Below, piece by piece: positions 28,092-36,561 of a stretch of DNA of 64,000 bases. Below the pieces are notes generated by a model that saw only the letters and a list, made by a program, of their open reading frames with translations, searched no databases and was not told the origin of the DNA. A program made the translations under genes and the position numbers. This DNA is from Geothrix paludis. Its GTDB lineage: Bacteria > Acidobacteriota > Holophagae > Holophagales > Holophagaceae. The stretch spans positions 496,001-560,000 of the forward strand of contig NZ_JAKZLC010000001.1 in NCBI RefSeq assembly GCF_022808815.1, read 5' to 3'. Every line of letters begins with the position of its first letter. The stretch's first letter is position 1.

Positions 28092-28361
28092 AGAGCTCCT
28101 AGCAAAACCCGACGATGCCGCGATGGAGCCAGCCGGGATGCACCGCAAGGAAGGGCCCGCAGGGCAACGTGGTTCGTTGTTCAAGGGACCTGACGCCGCG
28201 GAGCGCCCGGCTGGTTCCATCCCTCCGGGCGGGGTGTGGCGGGCGTCGCGATGCCGCGTCACGCTCGTCGCGCGTAGTACCTGCTACGCTTTGACTCGCG
28301 TTCCTCGCCTCGCTCGCCCGGCACACTCCGCGCGGCGACGTGGGGTTCTGTTAGGAGCTCT
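28092..28361. repeat. 270-bp palindrome-ended element carrying the tdh ribosome site
   Basis: The ends AGAGCTCCTA-gcaa-AACCC (28092-28110) and GGGTT-ctgt-TAGGAGCTCT (28343-28361) are inverted copies with the same four-base gap. A second inverted pair inside (28122-28137 with 28206-28221, 15 of 16 matching) flanks a 68-base middle. No ORF in it looks real. The layout fits a miniature non-autonomous element or a large structured RNA leader. TAGGAG at the right end is the Shine-Dalgarno of tdh and would be paired in the folded message. The gap between asnB and tdh holds only this, the promoter and the leader. Confidence 0.7.
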
Positions 28362-28363
28362 AA

Positions 28364-29395
28364 ATGAAAGCCCTGTTGAAGACCAAGCGGGAGGAAGGCA
28401 TCTGGATGGGCGAGGTGCCCATGCCGGAGATGGGCCCCAACGATGTGCTCATCAGGGTCCACAAGAGCGCCATCTGCGGCACCGACGTGCACATCTACAA
28501 CTGGGACGACTGGGCCCAGAAGACCATTCCCGTGCCCATGGTGGTGGGCCACGAGTACTACGGCGTCATCGAGAAGGTGGGCGCCGAGGTCGAGGGCTAC
28601 AAGCCGGGCGACCGCGTGAGCGGCGAGGGCCACATCACCTGCGGGCACTGCCGGAACTGCCGCGCCGGCAAGCGCCATCTGTGCCGGAACACGGTGGGCG
28701 TGGGCGTGAACCGTACGGGCTCCTTCGCCGAGTACCTCTCCATTCCGGCCTTCAACGTGTTCAAGGTGCCGGACAACGTGCCGGACGAGGTGGCCTCCAT
28801 CTTCGATCCCTACGGCAACGCCACGCACACGGCTCTCAGCTTCGACATGGTGGGCGAGGATGTGCTGATCACCGGCGCCGGCCCCATCGGCATCATGGCC
28901 GTGGCCATCGCCCGGCACGTGGGCGCCCGGCACGTGGTCATCACCGACGTGAACGAGTACCGCCTCGACCTGGCCCGGAAGATGGGCGCCACCGTGGCCG
29001 TGAACCCCATGAAGAAGGGCCTGCCCGAGGTCATGAAGGATCTGGGAATGACCGAGGGTTTCGATGTGGGCCTGGAGATGAGCGGCAATCGCAACGCCTT
29101 CGAGTCCCTGCTGGAAGCCATGCATCACGGCGGCCGGGCGGCCCTCCTGGGCATCCTCCCCGGCGACTGCGCCATCGACTGGAGCCAGGTGATCTTCAAG
29201 GGGCTGATTCTGAAGGGGATCTACGGCCGCGAGATGTTCGAGACCTGGTACAAGATGGCCGCCATGGTGCAGAGCGGCCTGGACATCACCCCCGTCATCA
29301 CGCACCGCTTCAGCATTGATGACTTCCAGAAGGGTTTCGACGCCATGCGGAGCGGGCAGAGCGGCAAGGTGATCCTGGATTGGGGTGTGAAGTAG
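28364..29395 (+). CDS. tdh: L-threonine 3-dehydrogenase
   Basis: Zinc-dependent oxidation of threonine to 2-amino-3-ketobutyrate with NAD, feeding kbl. The 343 residues are the normal length. [15 protein letters not shown] carries the catalytic zinc Cys, [12 protein letters not shown] is the conserved medium-chain dehydrogenase block, and [15 protein letters not shown] has the four structural zinc cysteines. GAGPIGIMA is the NAD loop. The ATG is seven bases from TAGGAGC, which lies in the right arm of a palindromic element. A hairpin terminator follows. Confidence 0.96.
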   Translation: MKALLKTKREEGIWMGEVPMPEMGPNDVLIRVHKSAICGTDVHIYNWDDWAQKTIPVPMVVGHEYYGVIEKVGAEVEGYKPGDRVSGEGHITCGHCRNCRAGKRHLCRNTVGVGVNRTGSFAEYLSIPAFNVFKVPDNVPDEVASIFDPYGNATHTALSFDMVGEDVLITGAGPIGIMAVAIARHVGARHVVITDVNEYRLDLARKMGATVAVNPMKKGLPEVMKDLGMTEGFDVGLEMSGNRNAFESLLEAMHHGGRAALLGILPGDCAIDWSQVIFKGLILKGIYGREMFETWYKMAAMVQSGLDITPVITHRFSIDDFQKGFDAMRSGQSGKVILDWGVK

Positions 29396-29415
29396 CTCCT
29401 TGCCCCGAGGCACTC

Positions 29416-29445
29416 GCAAAATGCGGCCATTCGGCCGCATTTTGC
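29416..29445 (+). terminator. Intrinsic terminator after tdh
   Basis: GCAAAATGCGGCC, loop ATTC, GGCCGCATTTTGC is a perfect 13-bp stem with A and T runs in its own base, so it can work in both directions. It ends the tdh message and protects the convergent lipoprotein gene. A second small stem (CTGCGCA and TGCGCAG) lies just after it. Confidence 0.85.
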
Positions 29446-29491
29446 TTGCTGCGCACGCAGTGCGCAGTTGGCCAAGACATTGGTTGGAACC

Positions 29492-30115
29492 TCAGCGCAC
29501 CGGCTGGGGCTGGGGGATGGGCGGGTAGGGGCCGTCGGTCCAGGGGGCGCCGTCCTTGATGAGGATGTCGCCCGCAAGCCCCTCGCCGCCAGGCAGGCCA
29601 TCGGTGCCGAGGCAGGCCAGGTAGTAGCCGTCCAGCTTGGTGTTGAACTTCTGCCGCGCAGGGCCCCGCTTCACCTGGACGTCCTCGATGGGTCGGGCGA
29701 CATAGGGCCGGTAGAGGAACGGATGGCCCCAGGGGGCTTCGGGAACCTGGTCGAGGTATTCGGGCACGAGGCCCTGCAGGGTCTCGGGATACTCCCCAGT
29801 CTTGGCCTTGTAGCGGATCAGGGCATCCGTGATGCGCTTGAGGGCGGCGCGGACCTGCTTCTGGCGGTCGGCCAGGTCGCGGCTCACGAAGGCCTCGATG
29901 AGGAAGAGATCCTTGGTGGCCTGGTGGGCGGCATCCGAATCCGGGTAGCGATCCACCAGCTGCTTCATCATGGCCCGGGCTTCGAGACTCCGGCCTTCCA
30001 GGTTCAGCTTCCGGGCTTCTTCGTAGAGGTTTCCGGGGAGCCTGGGGTCCTCGGAGCTGCATCCGGCAAGCAGGGCGAGAAGAGCCAGGGCAGGGGCGAA
30101 ACGCGCGCGGTTCAT
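29492..30115 (-). CDS. Lipoprotein with GspG-like C-terminal region
   Basis: A 207-residue protein. The lipoprotein signal MNRARFAPALALLALLAGC puts Cys19 at the lipidation site. A helical TPR-like stretch (LEGRSLEARAMMKQLVDRYPDSDAAHQATKDL region) follows. Then comes a segment like the C-terminal half of type II pseudopilins: YKAKTGEYPETLQGLVP, PWGHPFLYR, and YYLACLGTDGLPGGEG near the end. It lacks the pseudopilin N-terminal methylation helix, so it is probably a lipid-anchored relative. Function unknown. The longer frame upstream overlaps udk and is ignored. Confidence 0.78.
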   Translation of the reverse strand: MNRARFAPALALLALLAGCSSEDPRLPGNLYEEARKLNLEGRSLEARAMMKQLVDRYPDSDAAHQATKDLFLIEAFVSRDLADRQKQVRAALKRITDALIRYKAKTGEYPETLQGLVPEYLDQVPEAPWGHPFLYRPYVARPIEDVQVKRGPARQKFNTKLDGYYLACLGTDGLPGGEGLAGDILIKDGAPWTDGPYPPIPQPQPVR

Positions 30116-30170
30116 GGCATGAACCTTAGCAGAGGCACGGGACGGTAGGATGGAAGGATATGGGGGGCAC

Positions 30171-30824
30171 ATGATCGACAGGCCGATGCTGGTGGGCATC
30201 GTGGGAGGCTCGGGCAGCGGGAAGACGTCCGTGGCGGCGGAGCTGGTGAAGCGGTTGAAGCGCCGGTCAGTAGTTACCCTCCTGCTGGACATGGACGCCT
30301 ACTACGCTCCGCTGGAACTGGTGAAATCCCGCTTCGACGGCCTGCCCGTGAATTGGGACCACCCCCATGCCTTCGACCTGGAGCTCATGGCCGCGCACCT
30401 GGCCGCCTTGCGCCGCGGGGAGAGCATCCGCAAGCCGACCTACGACTTCACCATCTCCGACCGGACCGGCTGGGGCGACCCGCTTCCGCCGGGGCAGGTG
30501 GTCATCCTGGAAGGCCTGCTGCTCTTCGCCCTGCCGGAACTGCGCGACCAGCTCGACATGAAGGTGTTCGTGGACACGGACGCCGACATCCGCATCCTCC
30601 GCCGCATCCGGCGGGACACGAAGGAGCGGGGCCGCAGCCTCGAGAGCGTCATGGACCAGTACGAACAGAGCGTGCGCCCCATGCACCTGGAGTTCGTGGA
30701 ACCGAGCAAGCGCTGGGCGGACCTCATCGTCCCGACGGGGGTGGAGAACCGCACGGCGCTGGACGTCATCACCCACCACATCTTCAGCCGCGTGCTGGAC
30801 CAGGGAGACCATCATCGTGTTTGA
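30171..30824 (+). CDS. udk: Uridine kinase
   Basis: Phosphorylates uridine or cytidine in pyrimidine salvage. The 217-residue P-loop protein has Walker A GGSGSGKTS at about residues 11-19, MDAYY for the substrate, NWDHPHAFD, KPTYDF, ILEGLLLF and RRIRRDTKERGRS, all standard in uridine kinases. The ATG at 30171 is chosen; an in-frame ATG at 30150 would add seven residues. TAGGAT at 30146-30151 may be its -10 box. It overlaps the rhodanese gene by eight bases. Confidence 0.92.
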   Translation: MIDRPMLVGIVGGSGSGKTSVAAELVKRLKRRSVVTLLLDMDAYYAPLELVKSRFDGLPVNWDHPHAFDLELMAAHLAALRRGESIRKPTYDFTISDRTGWGDPLPPGQVVILEGLLLFALPELRDQLDMKVFVDTDADIRILRRIRRDTKERGRSLESVMDQYEQSVRPMHLEFVEPSKRWADLIVPTGVENRTALDVITHHIFSRVLDQGDHHRV

Positions 30825-31134
30825 GCACGGCATCCACCTTTCCCCCGAGACCTACCGGGACCTCCCCGAGGCCGTGCAGCGCCTGGATGTGCGCGAGCGG
30901 TGGGAATACGACCTGGCCCACGTTCCGGGCGCCATCCTCATCCCGCTTGGCGAACTGGCGAGCCGCGTGGGCGAGCTGGATCCGTCCCGCCCCGTGGCCG
31001 CCTACTGCCACCACGGCGCCCGCAGCCTCCACGCGCTCCGGTTCCTGCATGGAGCGGGCTTCACGGACATCGCGCACCTGGCAGGAGGCATCGACGCCTA
31101 CAGCCTCATGGATCCTTCCGTGCCGAGGTACTGA
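30817..31134 (+). CDS. Rhodanese-like sulfurtransferase
   Basis: A 105-residue single rhodanese domain. LDVRERWEYDLAHVPGAILIPLGEL is the conserved front half (key DVR, E, H-PGA and IP). The active loop is CHHGARS with the catalytic Cys, and LAGGIDAY closes the fold. It could move sulfane sulfur or sense redox. GTG start at 30817 with GGGAGA upstream. It overlaps udk before it and nudix after it (TGATG), so the three genes form a tightly coupled unit. Confidence 0.87.
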   Translation: MFEHGIHLSPETYRDLPEAVQRLDVRERWEYDLAHVPGAILIPLGELASRVGELDPSRPVAAYCHHGARSLHALRFLHGAGFTDIAHLAGGIDAYSLMDPSVPRY

Positions 31135-31763
31135 TGCGGCTGCTGCACCGTCACCCGGAGGGATTCGATCCGAACGCGGCCTGGACGCAGGAGTCCGAGA
31201 GCGTGCGTCAGGATTCCCGGCTCTTCCGGCAGATCGTGGCTCAGCGGCGCAGTCCCCACACCGGGCGGCAGCACGCCTTCTACCGCCTGCAGGGCCCGGA
31301 TTGGGTGAATGTGGTGGCCTTCACGCGGGAGGGCGACCTGCTGGTGGTGGAGCAGTTCCGGCATGGCATCGATGCCCCGACGTTGGAGATCCCCGGCGGG
31401 GGCTGCGATGCGGGAGAGGCCCCGGAGGCGGCGGCCCGTCGGGAGCTGCGGGAAGAGACGGGATTCCGATCCGACCACTGGGTATCCCTGGGCTCGTGCA
31501 CTCCGAACCCGGCCACCCAGAACAATCGCTGCCACACCTTCCTGGCCCTGGACTGCGACCCAGAGGGAGCCCTGGCGCTGGATCCGGCCGAGGAACTGCA
31601 GGTCTGGGCCTGCGCCTGGCCGGAGTGGCGCGCCCGCATGGCCCATGGGGAGATCCACCATGCCCTGGTACTGGCGGCCTTCCAGCTCCTGACCCTCTGG
31701 GAAGGCTGGCCCGCGCTGCTCGGGGTGCTGGAGGCCCCGGCCGAAAAGCGCGGACAGGATTAA
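31134..31763 (+). CDS. Nudix hydrolase (ADP-ribose pyrophosphatase-like)
   Basis: A 209-residue protein. The Nudix box is complete from GGGCDAGEAPEAAA through RRELREETGF, with all metal-binding glutamates. Upstream LLVVEQFRHGIDAPTLEIPGG and downstream CTPNPATQNNR are typical of ADP-ribose or nucleotide-sugar pyrophosphatases. The substrate is not certain. The ATG overlaps the rhodanese stop. Its last codons and stop lie in the left arm of the repeat at 31752-31849, so that element supplies the C-terminal Gly-Gln-Asp. Confidence 0.87.
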   Translation: MRLLHRHPEGFDPNAAWTQESESVRQDSRLFRQIVAQRRSPHTGRQHAFYRLQGPDWVNVVAFTREGDLLVVEQFRHGIDAPTLEIPGGGCDAGEAPEAAARRELREETGFRSDHWVSLGSCTPNPATQNNRCHTFLALDCDPEGALALDPAEELQVWACAWPEWRARMAHGEIHHALVLAAFQLLTLWEGWPALLGVLEAPAEKRGQD

Positions 31764-31849
31764 CGGGATTGGAAGGATCAACGGGATTCAAACGAAGTAA
31801 ACACCGCACTCATCCTGTTAATCCGGCTTTTCATCCTGTTAATCCTGTC
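31752..31849. repeat. Long imperfect palindrome of AGGATTAAC units
   Basis: GACAGGATTAACGGGATT and a second related copy on the left face CATCCTGTTAATCC and TCATCCTGTTAATCCTGTC on the right. The arms are about 37 bases each, and every arm is made of repeated ATTAACAGG-like units. This is the same kind of build as the repeat at 22086-22144, with a different unit. It overlaps the end of the Nudix gene and could act as its terminator. Confidence 0.75.
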
Positions 31850-31913
31850 TCCGCCTTTTCCTGGGTTCGGCCGAGGCGCTAGTCTGAAAGGTGTATCCCT
31901 GTGAGGAGTGCCC

Positions 31914-32411
31914 ATGGCCAGCGAATGCTCTTTTGATGTGGTGTGCAAGGTGGACCTGGACGAGGTGAAGAACGCCGTGTCCCAGGCCATGAAGGAGATC
32001 GGCCAGCGCTACGACTTCAAGGGCTCAGTGTCGAAGATCGAGCTGAAGGATGACAAGGTGCTGGTGCTCAGCAGCGATGACGAGGTGAAGCTCAAGGCCG
32101 TCATCGACGTCCTCCAGACCAAGCTCCACAAGCGGGGCGTGAGCATCCGCAGCATGACCTACGGCAAGATCGAGCCCGCCGCGAAGGGCAGCGTCCGCCA
32201 GGAGGTCACCATCCAGCAGGGCATTCCCGTGGAGAAGGCCAAGGGGCTCATCAAGGCGCTGAAGGATTCGAAGATCAAGGTCCAGGCCAGCATCCAGGGC
32301 GACCAGCTCCGGGTGAGCGGGAAGAGCCGGGATGATCTGCAGGAAGTCATCGCCCTCTTCAAGAAGGACGATCAGGGATTGGACCTGCAGTTCACCAACT
32401 ACCGGGGCTAG
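31914..32411 (+). CDS. YajQ-family nucleotide-binding protein
   Basis: A 165-residue cytosolic protein of the YajQ/DUF520 family, with two ferredoxin-like domains. The sequence begins ASECSFDVVCKVDLDEV and contains RYDFKGS, KRGVSIRSMTYGKIEPA and DDLQEVIALFK, all family landmarks. Some members bind cyclic-di-GMP, which would connect it with the PilZ protein in this window, but that is not shown here. The ATG is five bases after GAGGAG. Confidence 0.92.
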   Translation: MASECSFDVVCKVDLDEVKNAVSQAMKEIGQRYDFKGSVSKIELKDDKVLVLSSDDEVKLKAVIDVLQTKLHKRGVSIRSMTYGKIEPAAKGSVRQEVTIQQGIPVEKAKGLIKALKDSKIKVQASIQGDQLRVSGKSRDDLQEVIALFKKDDQGLDLQFTNYRG

Positions 32412-32421
32412 GAGTTCTTCG

Positions 32422-33417
32422 TTGAGCCGACTCGACCTCTCCCGCTACTTCCTCCCCATCGCCCCCAAGCTGGCGGGTGTGGAGGCGGAGCTCCAGCGCA
32501 TCCTCCAGAGTGACGTGGAGGTGGTCCAGAAGCTGGCCGACCATGTCCGGGGCGGGCAGGGGAAGCGCCTGCGGCCGGCCCTGGTGATGCTGGCGTCGCG
32601 GTTCTGCGGCGTGCCCAACGATGAGGATGTGCGCTTCGGCGCCGTCTTCGAGCTGATCCACACGGCCACCCTGGTGCATGACGATGTCATCGACCATGCC
32701 CAGCTCCGTCGGGGCATGCCCACCCTCAACCGGTTGTGGGGCAACACGCTGACGGTATTGTTCGGCGATCTGCTCTACCTTGTGGCCATGAACGAGGCCA
32801 TCGCCGGACGCAGCTGGCGGATGATGGAGATCTTCGCGGAGGTCACCACCCGCATGATCGAGGGTGAGCTGATCCAGAACGATGTGCTCTTCAAGCTCGA
32901 TACCAGCCGCAAGGACTACTTCGATATCCAGGAGCGGAAGACGGCGCTGCTGTTCAGCGGCTGCACGGAGACGGGCGCCGTCCTCACGGGCCGGAGCGAG
33001 GAGGAATGCGTCGCCATGCGCCAGTATGGCCTCGAAGTGGGCCGGGCCTTCCAGCTGGTGGACGACCTCCTGGACTACACCGCCACCAGCGAGCAGCTGG
33101 GCAAGCCGGCCTTCAGCGACCTGCGCGAGGGCAAGCTCACCCTGCCCATGCTCACCCTGCTGGAGAAGGCCCCGGACGAGGCCCGGTCCCTGGTCCGGAC
33201 CATCTGGGATCGGGGCGAGGAAGTGCCCATCCCGCCCGACGAAGAGGCCCGGCTCCGGGATCTCATCACGCGGCATGACGCGCTCTCCGAAACGAGGGAG
33301 CTGGCGCTCAAGGCCTCCCGGAACGCCGTCGTCCAGGTGTCGGCCGTGAAGGGGGACGACGCCACCGGGGGCCTGCTGCGGGAGATCCCCGAGGCCCTGC
33401 TATCGCGGAGCATGTGA
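32422..33417 (+). CDS. Polyprenyl diphosphate synthase (octaprenyl/heptaprenyl type)
   Basis: Extends prenyl chains for quinones or carrier lipids. In 331 residues it has the first aspartate-rich motif DDVID after HTATLVH, the chain-length region, the GKRLRP substrate loop and the second motif DDLLDY with GKLTLPML. The start is TTG at 32422, seven bases after TAGGAG. The product length is not certain; with UbiA elsewhere in the window a quinone side chain is likely. It follows yajQ by ten bases and converges with the TPR gene. Confidence 0.9.
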   Translation: MSRLDLSRYFLPIAPKLAGVEAELQRILQSDVEVVQKLADHVRGGQGKRLRPALVMLASRFCGVPNDEDVRFGAVFELIHTATLVHDDVIDHAQLRRGMPTLNRLWGNTLTVLFGDLLYLVAMNEAIAGRSWRMMEIFAEVTTRMIEGELIQNDVLFKLDTSRKDYFDIQERKTALLFSGCTETGAVLTGRSEEECVAMRQYGLEVGRAFQLVDDLLDYTATSEQLGKPAFSDLREGKLTLPMLTLLEKAPDEARSLVRTIWDRGEEVPIPPDEEARLRDLITRHDALSETRELALKASRNAVVQVSAVKGDDATGGLLREIPEALLSRSM

Positions 33418-33427
33418 GGTCCCCCGC

Positions 33428-34783
33428 TCAGTCCCCGAGGCGGACCATCAGATCCTGGAACCGCGGGTGCGACCGCACGGAATCCAGGTCGCCGTCGTGG
33501 AGGAACCAGCCCTTCTGGGTCAGGCCGCCGGCCACCGCGCGTTCAAGGCAATCCAGACTCTCCTCCGGGGCGTCAGCCAGGGCGTGGATGCAGCCCAGGT
33601 TGTAGAGGAGCATGGGGTCGTCGGGGTCCAGGCTCCGGGCCATCCGGGCCCAGGTCAGGCCCTTCTCCCGATCGCCCAGCGCCACCAGGGCGTTGGCCCC
33701 CAGGTAACGGGCCCGCACATCGTCGGGCACCCGCTCCAGGCGCTCCTCCACCAGGGCGAGACCGGATCTGCGGGCGCGTTCCGCCTCATCCTCCAGGCCC
33801 AGGCTGTGGTAGACCTGCGCCACGAGCAGGATCGCCTGGAAGTCTTCCGGACGGAGGGCCGCCGCCCATTCGAAGAACTCGATGGCCCGCTCCGGCTTGC
33901 CGGTGGCGAAGCAGTGGCGCGCGTAGAAATAGGCGGCCTCGTAGAGGTTGGGGTCCAGCCGGAGGGCCGTCTCGAAGGCCTCCTCCGCCTCGTCGGCAAG
34001 GCCGGCCGCGGAGAGGGCCACCCCCCGGGAGGCGTGGGCCTCCGCCAGGCCGGGATCCAGTTCCAGGGCCTTCCGGCTGCAGGACTCTGCCAGCTCCCTC
34101 TGCGTCTCGGCGCGATCGAGGTAGATGTAGCTGTAGGCCGCGCAGTTGGCCAGGCCTGCCCAGGCGGAAGGGAAGGCCGGGTCCAGGTCCAGGGAATGCC
34201 GGAACATCTGGGCGGCGAAGCCCATGCCCTGGCGGCTGAAGCGGAAGTAGTACTGGCGGCCCCTCAGGTAGTAGTCGTAGGCGTCCAGTCCCACCGCGTG
34301 CCGGGTATGCCCAGGGGCGGGCACATGCAGGGCCGAGGCCACGCAGCGGATGACATCGTCGAGGGTGGCGAAGAGCTCCTGGCGGCTGAAGACATAGGGC
34401 TTGGCCCAGGTCACCTTGCCCGATTTCACATCCACCAGGGTCGTGTTCAGGGTCAGGAGGGTCCCCTCCTGCATGAGCGTGCCCGCCAGGATGGCGGTGG
34501 CGCGCAGCCGCCGGCCGACCTCCGCGGGCGAGAAGGGTGAGTCTCCATACCGGAAGGAGGTGGTCCTGGACATGACCTGGAGACCTTCGATCCGGTTGAG
34601 ACCCTGAAGCACCTCATCGGCGGTGCCCTCGCCGAGGTGGTCGTCGACGCCGTCTGGCCGTGGATTCAAGAAGGGAAGGACCGCGACCACCGCCACCCCT
34701 CTCCGCGCTTTCGGATGGAGCAGGGGCCCCTTCGTGGCGGCCGATCCATATGACCGGGGGGACTTGCCCAGGTGCTGGGTCAT
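33428..34783 (-). CDS. TolB-like/TPR protein
   Basis: A 451-residue soluble protein without a signal peptide or membrane segment. Residues about 30-140 (VAVLPFLNP, GEGTADEVLQGLNRI, VMSRTTSFRY, ILAGTLMQEGTLLTLNTTLVD) match the FlgO/TolB-like domain often found next to kinases or cyclases. Then come about five TPR-like repeats (SRKALELDPGLAEAHASRG, FETALRLDPNLYEAAYFYAR). Such proteins usually also carry a DNA-binding or kinase domain; here it is missing, so this may be a stand-alone regulator or scaffold. GGAGG lies six bases before the ATG. The 195 bases upstream hold no other gene. Confidence 0.82.
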   Translation of the reverse strand: MTQHLGKSPRSYGSAATKGPLLHPKARRGVAVVAVLPFLNPRPDGVDDHLGEGTADEVLQGLNRIEGLQVMSRTTSFRYGDSPFSPAEVGRRLRATAILAGTLMQEGTLLTLNTTLVDVKSGKVTWAKPYVFSRQELFATLDDVIRCVASALHVPAPGHTRHAVGLDAYDYYLRGRQYYFRFSRQGMGFAAQMFRHSLDLDPAFPSAWAGLANCAAYSYIYLDRAETQRELAESCSRKALELDPGLAEAHASRGVALSAAGLADEAEEAFETALRLDPNLYEAAYFYARHCFATGKPERAIEFFEWAAALRPEDFQAILLVAQVYHSLGLEDEAERARRSGLALVEERLERVPDDVRARYLGANALVALGDREKGLTWARMARSLDPDDPMLLYNLGCIHALADAPEESLDCLERAVAGGLTQKGWFLHDGDLDSVRSHPRFQDLMVRLGD

Positions 34784-34978
34784 GTTCCACCTCCAGGACA
34801 GATGTCATGGCGTGCGGATCCAGGCGTGCTGGATACATCATTATGAATCAAGGAGACTTTTGGCGTGTCTCCATCGGCGGGACCGGAAACCGGAGGCCGG
34901 GGTGGATGGACACACGCGCCCTCACCCGCAGGTGGTACCCAGCATGGGATGCAGGTTCAGCCGCGCAAGGGGAGGGCT

Positions 34979-36460
34979 CTAGCTCTCGACTTCCCCCAGC
35001 CGCAGATCGAACGGGATCCCGGCCCGTTTGCAGGCCGCGATGAAGCTCTCCTTGTCGGGGCACTTGAGGTAGGCCTCCATGGGCTCCACCTTCTTGTCCT
35101 TGATGAGCTCCACCAGGGCATCGTTCATGAGCCTCTGGCCGTAGCTCCGGCCCGTCTGCATGGCGCTGGGGATCTGGAAGTTCTTGCCCTCGCGGATGAG
35201 GTTGGCGATGGCGGGGCTGATGAAGAGGGTCTCCAGGGCGGCGATGCGGCCACCGCCGATCTTCTTGAGCAGGGTCTGGCTCACCACGCACTTGAGCGCG
35301 TCCGCCAGCATCACGCGGATCTGCTGCTGCCGGTCCGCGGGGAACTGGTCCACGATTCGGTCGATGGTGCCGATGGCGCTGCTGGTGTGCAGGGTGCCGA
35401 AGACCAGGTGGCCCGTGATGGCGGTCTCCAGGGCGATGGCGATGGTTTCCAGGTCGCGCATCTCGCCCACGAGGATGATGTCGGGGTCCTCGCGCAGGGC
35501 CGCGCGGAGGCCGTTCTTGAACCCGTCCGTATGGGTTCCCACCTCGCGCTGGTTCACCAGGCACCCTTTGCGGGGGTGCACGAACTCGATGGGGTCCTCG
35601 ATGGTGAGGATGTGGTCGTGGCGCTTCTGGTTGGCCAGGTCGATGATGGCCGCCAGGGTGGTGGACTTGCCGCTGCCCGTGGGACCGGTCACCAGCACCA
35701 GGCCCTTGGAGAGGTCGCAGAGACGCCGGATGGGATCGGGGAGGCCCAGCTTGTCGGGGTCGGGGAGCTGGTTCGGGATCACGCGGCAGACCAGGCCGGG
35801 GCCGACGCGATCCATGAAGTAATTCACGCGCAGGCGGCAGCCGCCCGCCTCGTAGGCGTACGCGAAGTCCGCGTCGTGGTGTTCCTGGAAGTGATGCCAG
35901 GCCGCCGGAGTCGCCAGGGCCTCCATCATCTCCAGCAGGGTGGCGGGTTCCAGGCGGTCGAAACCCTCCATTTCCTTCATGTCCCCGTGGACGCGGACCA
36001 GGGGGGGTTCCATGGACGTGCAGTGGAGGTCGGAGCCCTGCTTCGAGAGAAGCGCCGAGAACAGGCGCTCCGCCAGAGGATGGCCCTGGCTCCGCTCGGA
36101 CCGCAGGGGTGAGGCCGCCGGAGCGGGCGGGGGGGCGGCCGGACGGGGAGGTACCGGACCCAGCCATTCCGCGATGAGGACGGGGATCCCACCTTCCCGA
36201 TCCAGCCGGATTCCGAAGGTCTGCCCGTCCAGCTCGTGCTGGAACTGGGCCTTTCCTTCCATCTGCCAGGAGGCTTTGAGGTCTCCGGGAACCACTTCGC
36301 TGGCCAGGACCTCCACCATCAGCGCGGGGAGGGGGTTGGGCAGGAGGTCCATGGCCTCGCCGGTCTTGAGCTCGAGGCGGGGTTTCTGGTCGGCCACCAG
36401 GTGGAGGCGGCGGCCTCCGCGAGCGATGACGTGGGACAGCAGCCGGTCGATCTGGGGCAT
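34979..36460 (-). CDS. pilT: PilT-like retraction ATPase with a duplicated N-terminal domain
   Basis: Type IV pilus retraction ATPase family. Residues about 130-493 are a full PilT: the N-terminal PAS-like domain (SKQGSDLHCTSMEPPLVRVHGD), Walker A GPTGSGKST (259-267), EDPIEFVH, Walker B IILVGEMRDLET, and the histidine motif GTLHTSSA. Residues 1-100 look like a worn second copy of the same N-terminal domain (GGRRLHLVADQKPRLELKTGEAMDL), joined by a Pro/Ala-rich linker. Usual PilT is 340-380 residues. It could be PilU-like. No other pilus gene is near. Confidence 0.85.
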   Translation of the reverse strand: MPQIDRLLSHVIARGGRRLHLVADQKPRLELKTGEAMDLLPNPLPALMVEVLASEVVPGDLKASWQMEGKAQFQHELDGQTFGIRLDREGGIPVLIAEWLGPVPPRPAAPPPAPAASPLRSERSQGHPLAERLFSALLSKQGSDLHCTSMEPPLVRVHGDMKEMEGFDRLEPATLLEMMEALATPAAWHHFQEHHDADFAYAYEAGGCRLRVNYFMDRVGPGLVCRVIPNQLPDPDKLGLPDPIRRLCDLSKGLVLVTGPTGSGKSTTLAAIIDLANQKRHDHILTIEDPIEFVHPRKGCLVNQREVGTHTDGFKNGLRAALREDPDIILVGEMRDLETIAIALETAITGHLVFGTLHTSSAIGTIDRIVDQFPADRQQQIRVMLADALKCVVSQTLLKKIGGGRIAALETLFISPAIANLIREGKNFQIPSAMQTGRSYGQRLMNDALVELIKDKKVEPMEAYLKCPDKESFIAACKRAGIPFDLRLGEVES

Positions 36461-36561
36461 GGACAGCTCCTGCTTAAAAGGATGCCACGAGTCACAGCCT
36501 TCAGGGTTCGGCCGCGCCGGCCCGGGCGGTAGACTGGAAGGCGACCTTTTCGGGAGTGAGC

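Noticed and set aside
28026..28262. A minus-strand frame ending T-I-I-I-I-N-G-K, like an Ile leader peptide
   Set aside because: No start codon close to the Ile run. The frame lies mostly in the palindromic element, and the stop is inside the asnB -35 box, so it would not be transcribed usefully.
28092..28361. The palindromic element as an intact insertion sequence
   Set aside because: Too short for a transposase, no coding frame, and no clear target-site duplication at its ends.
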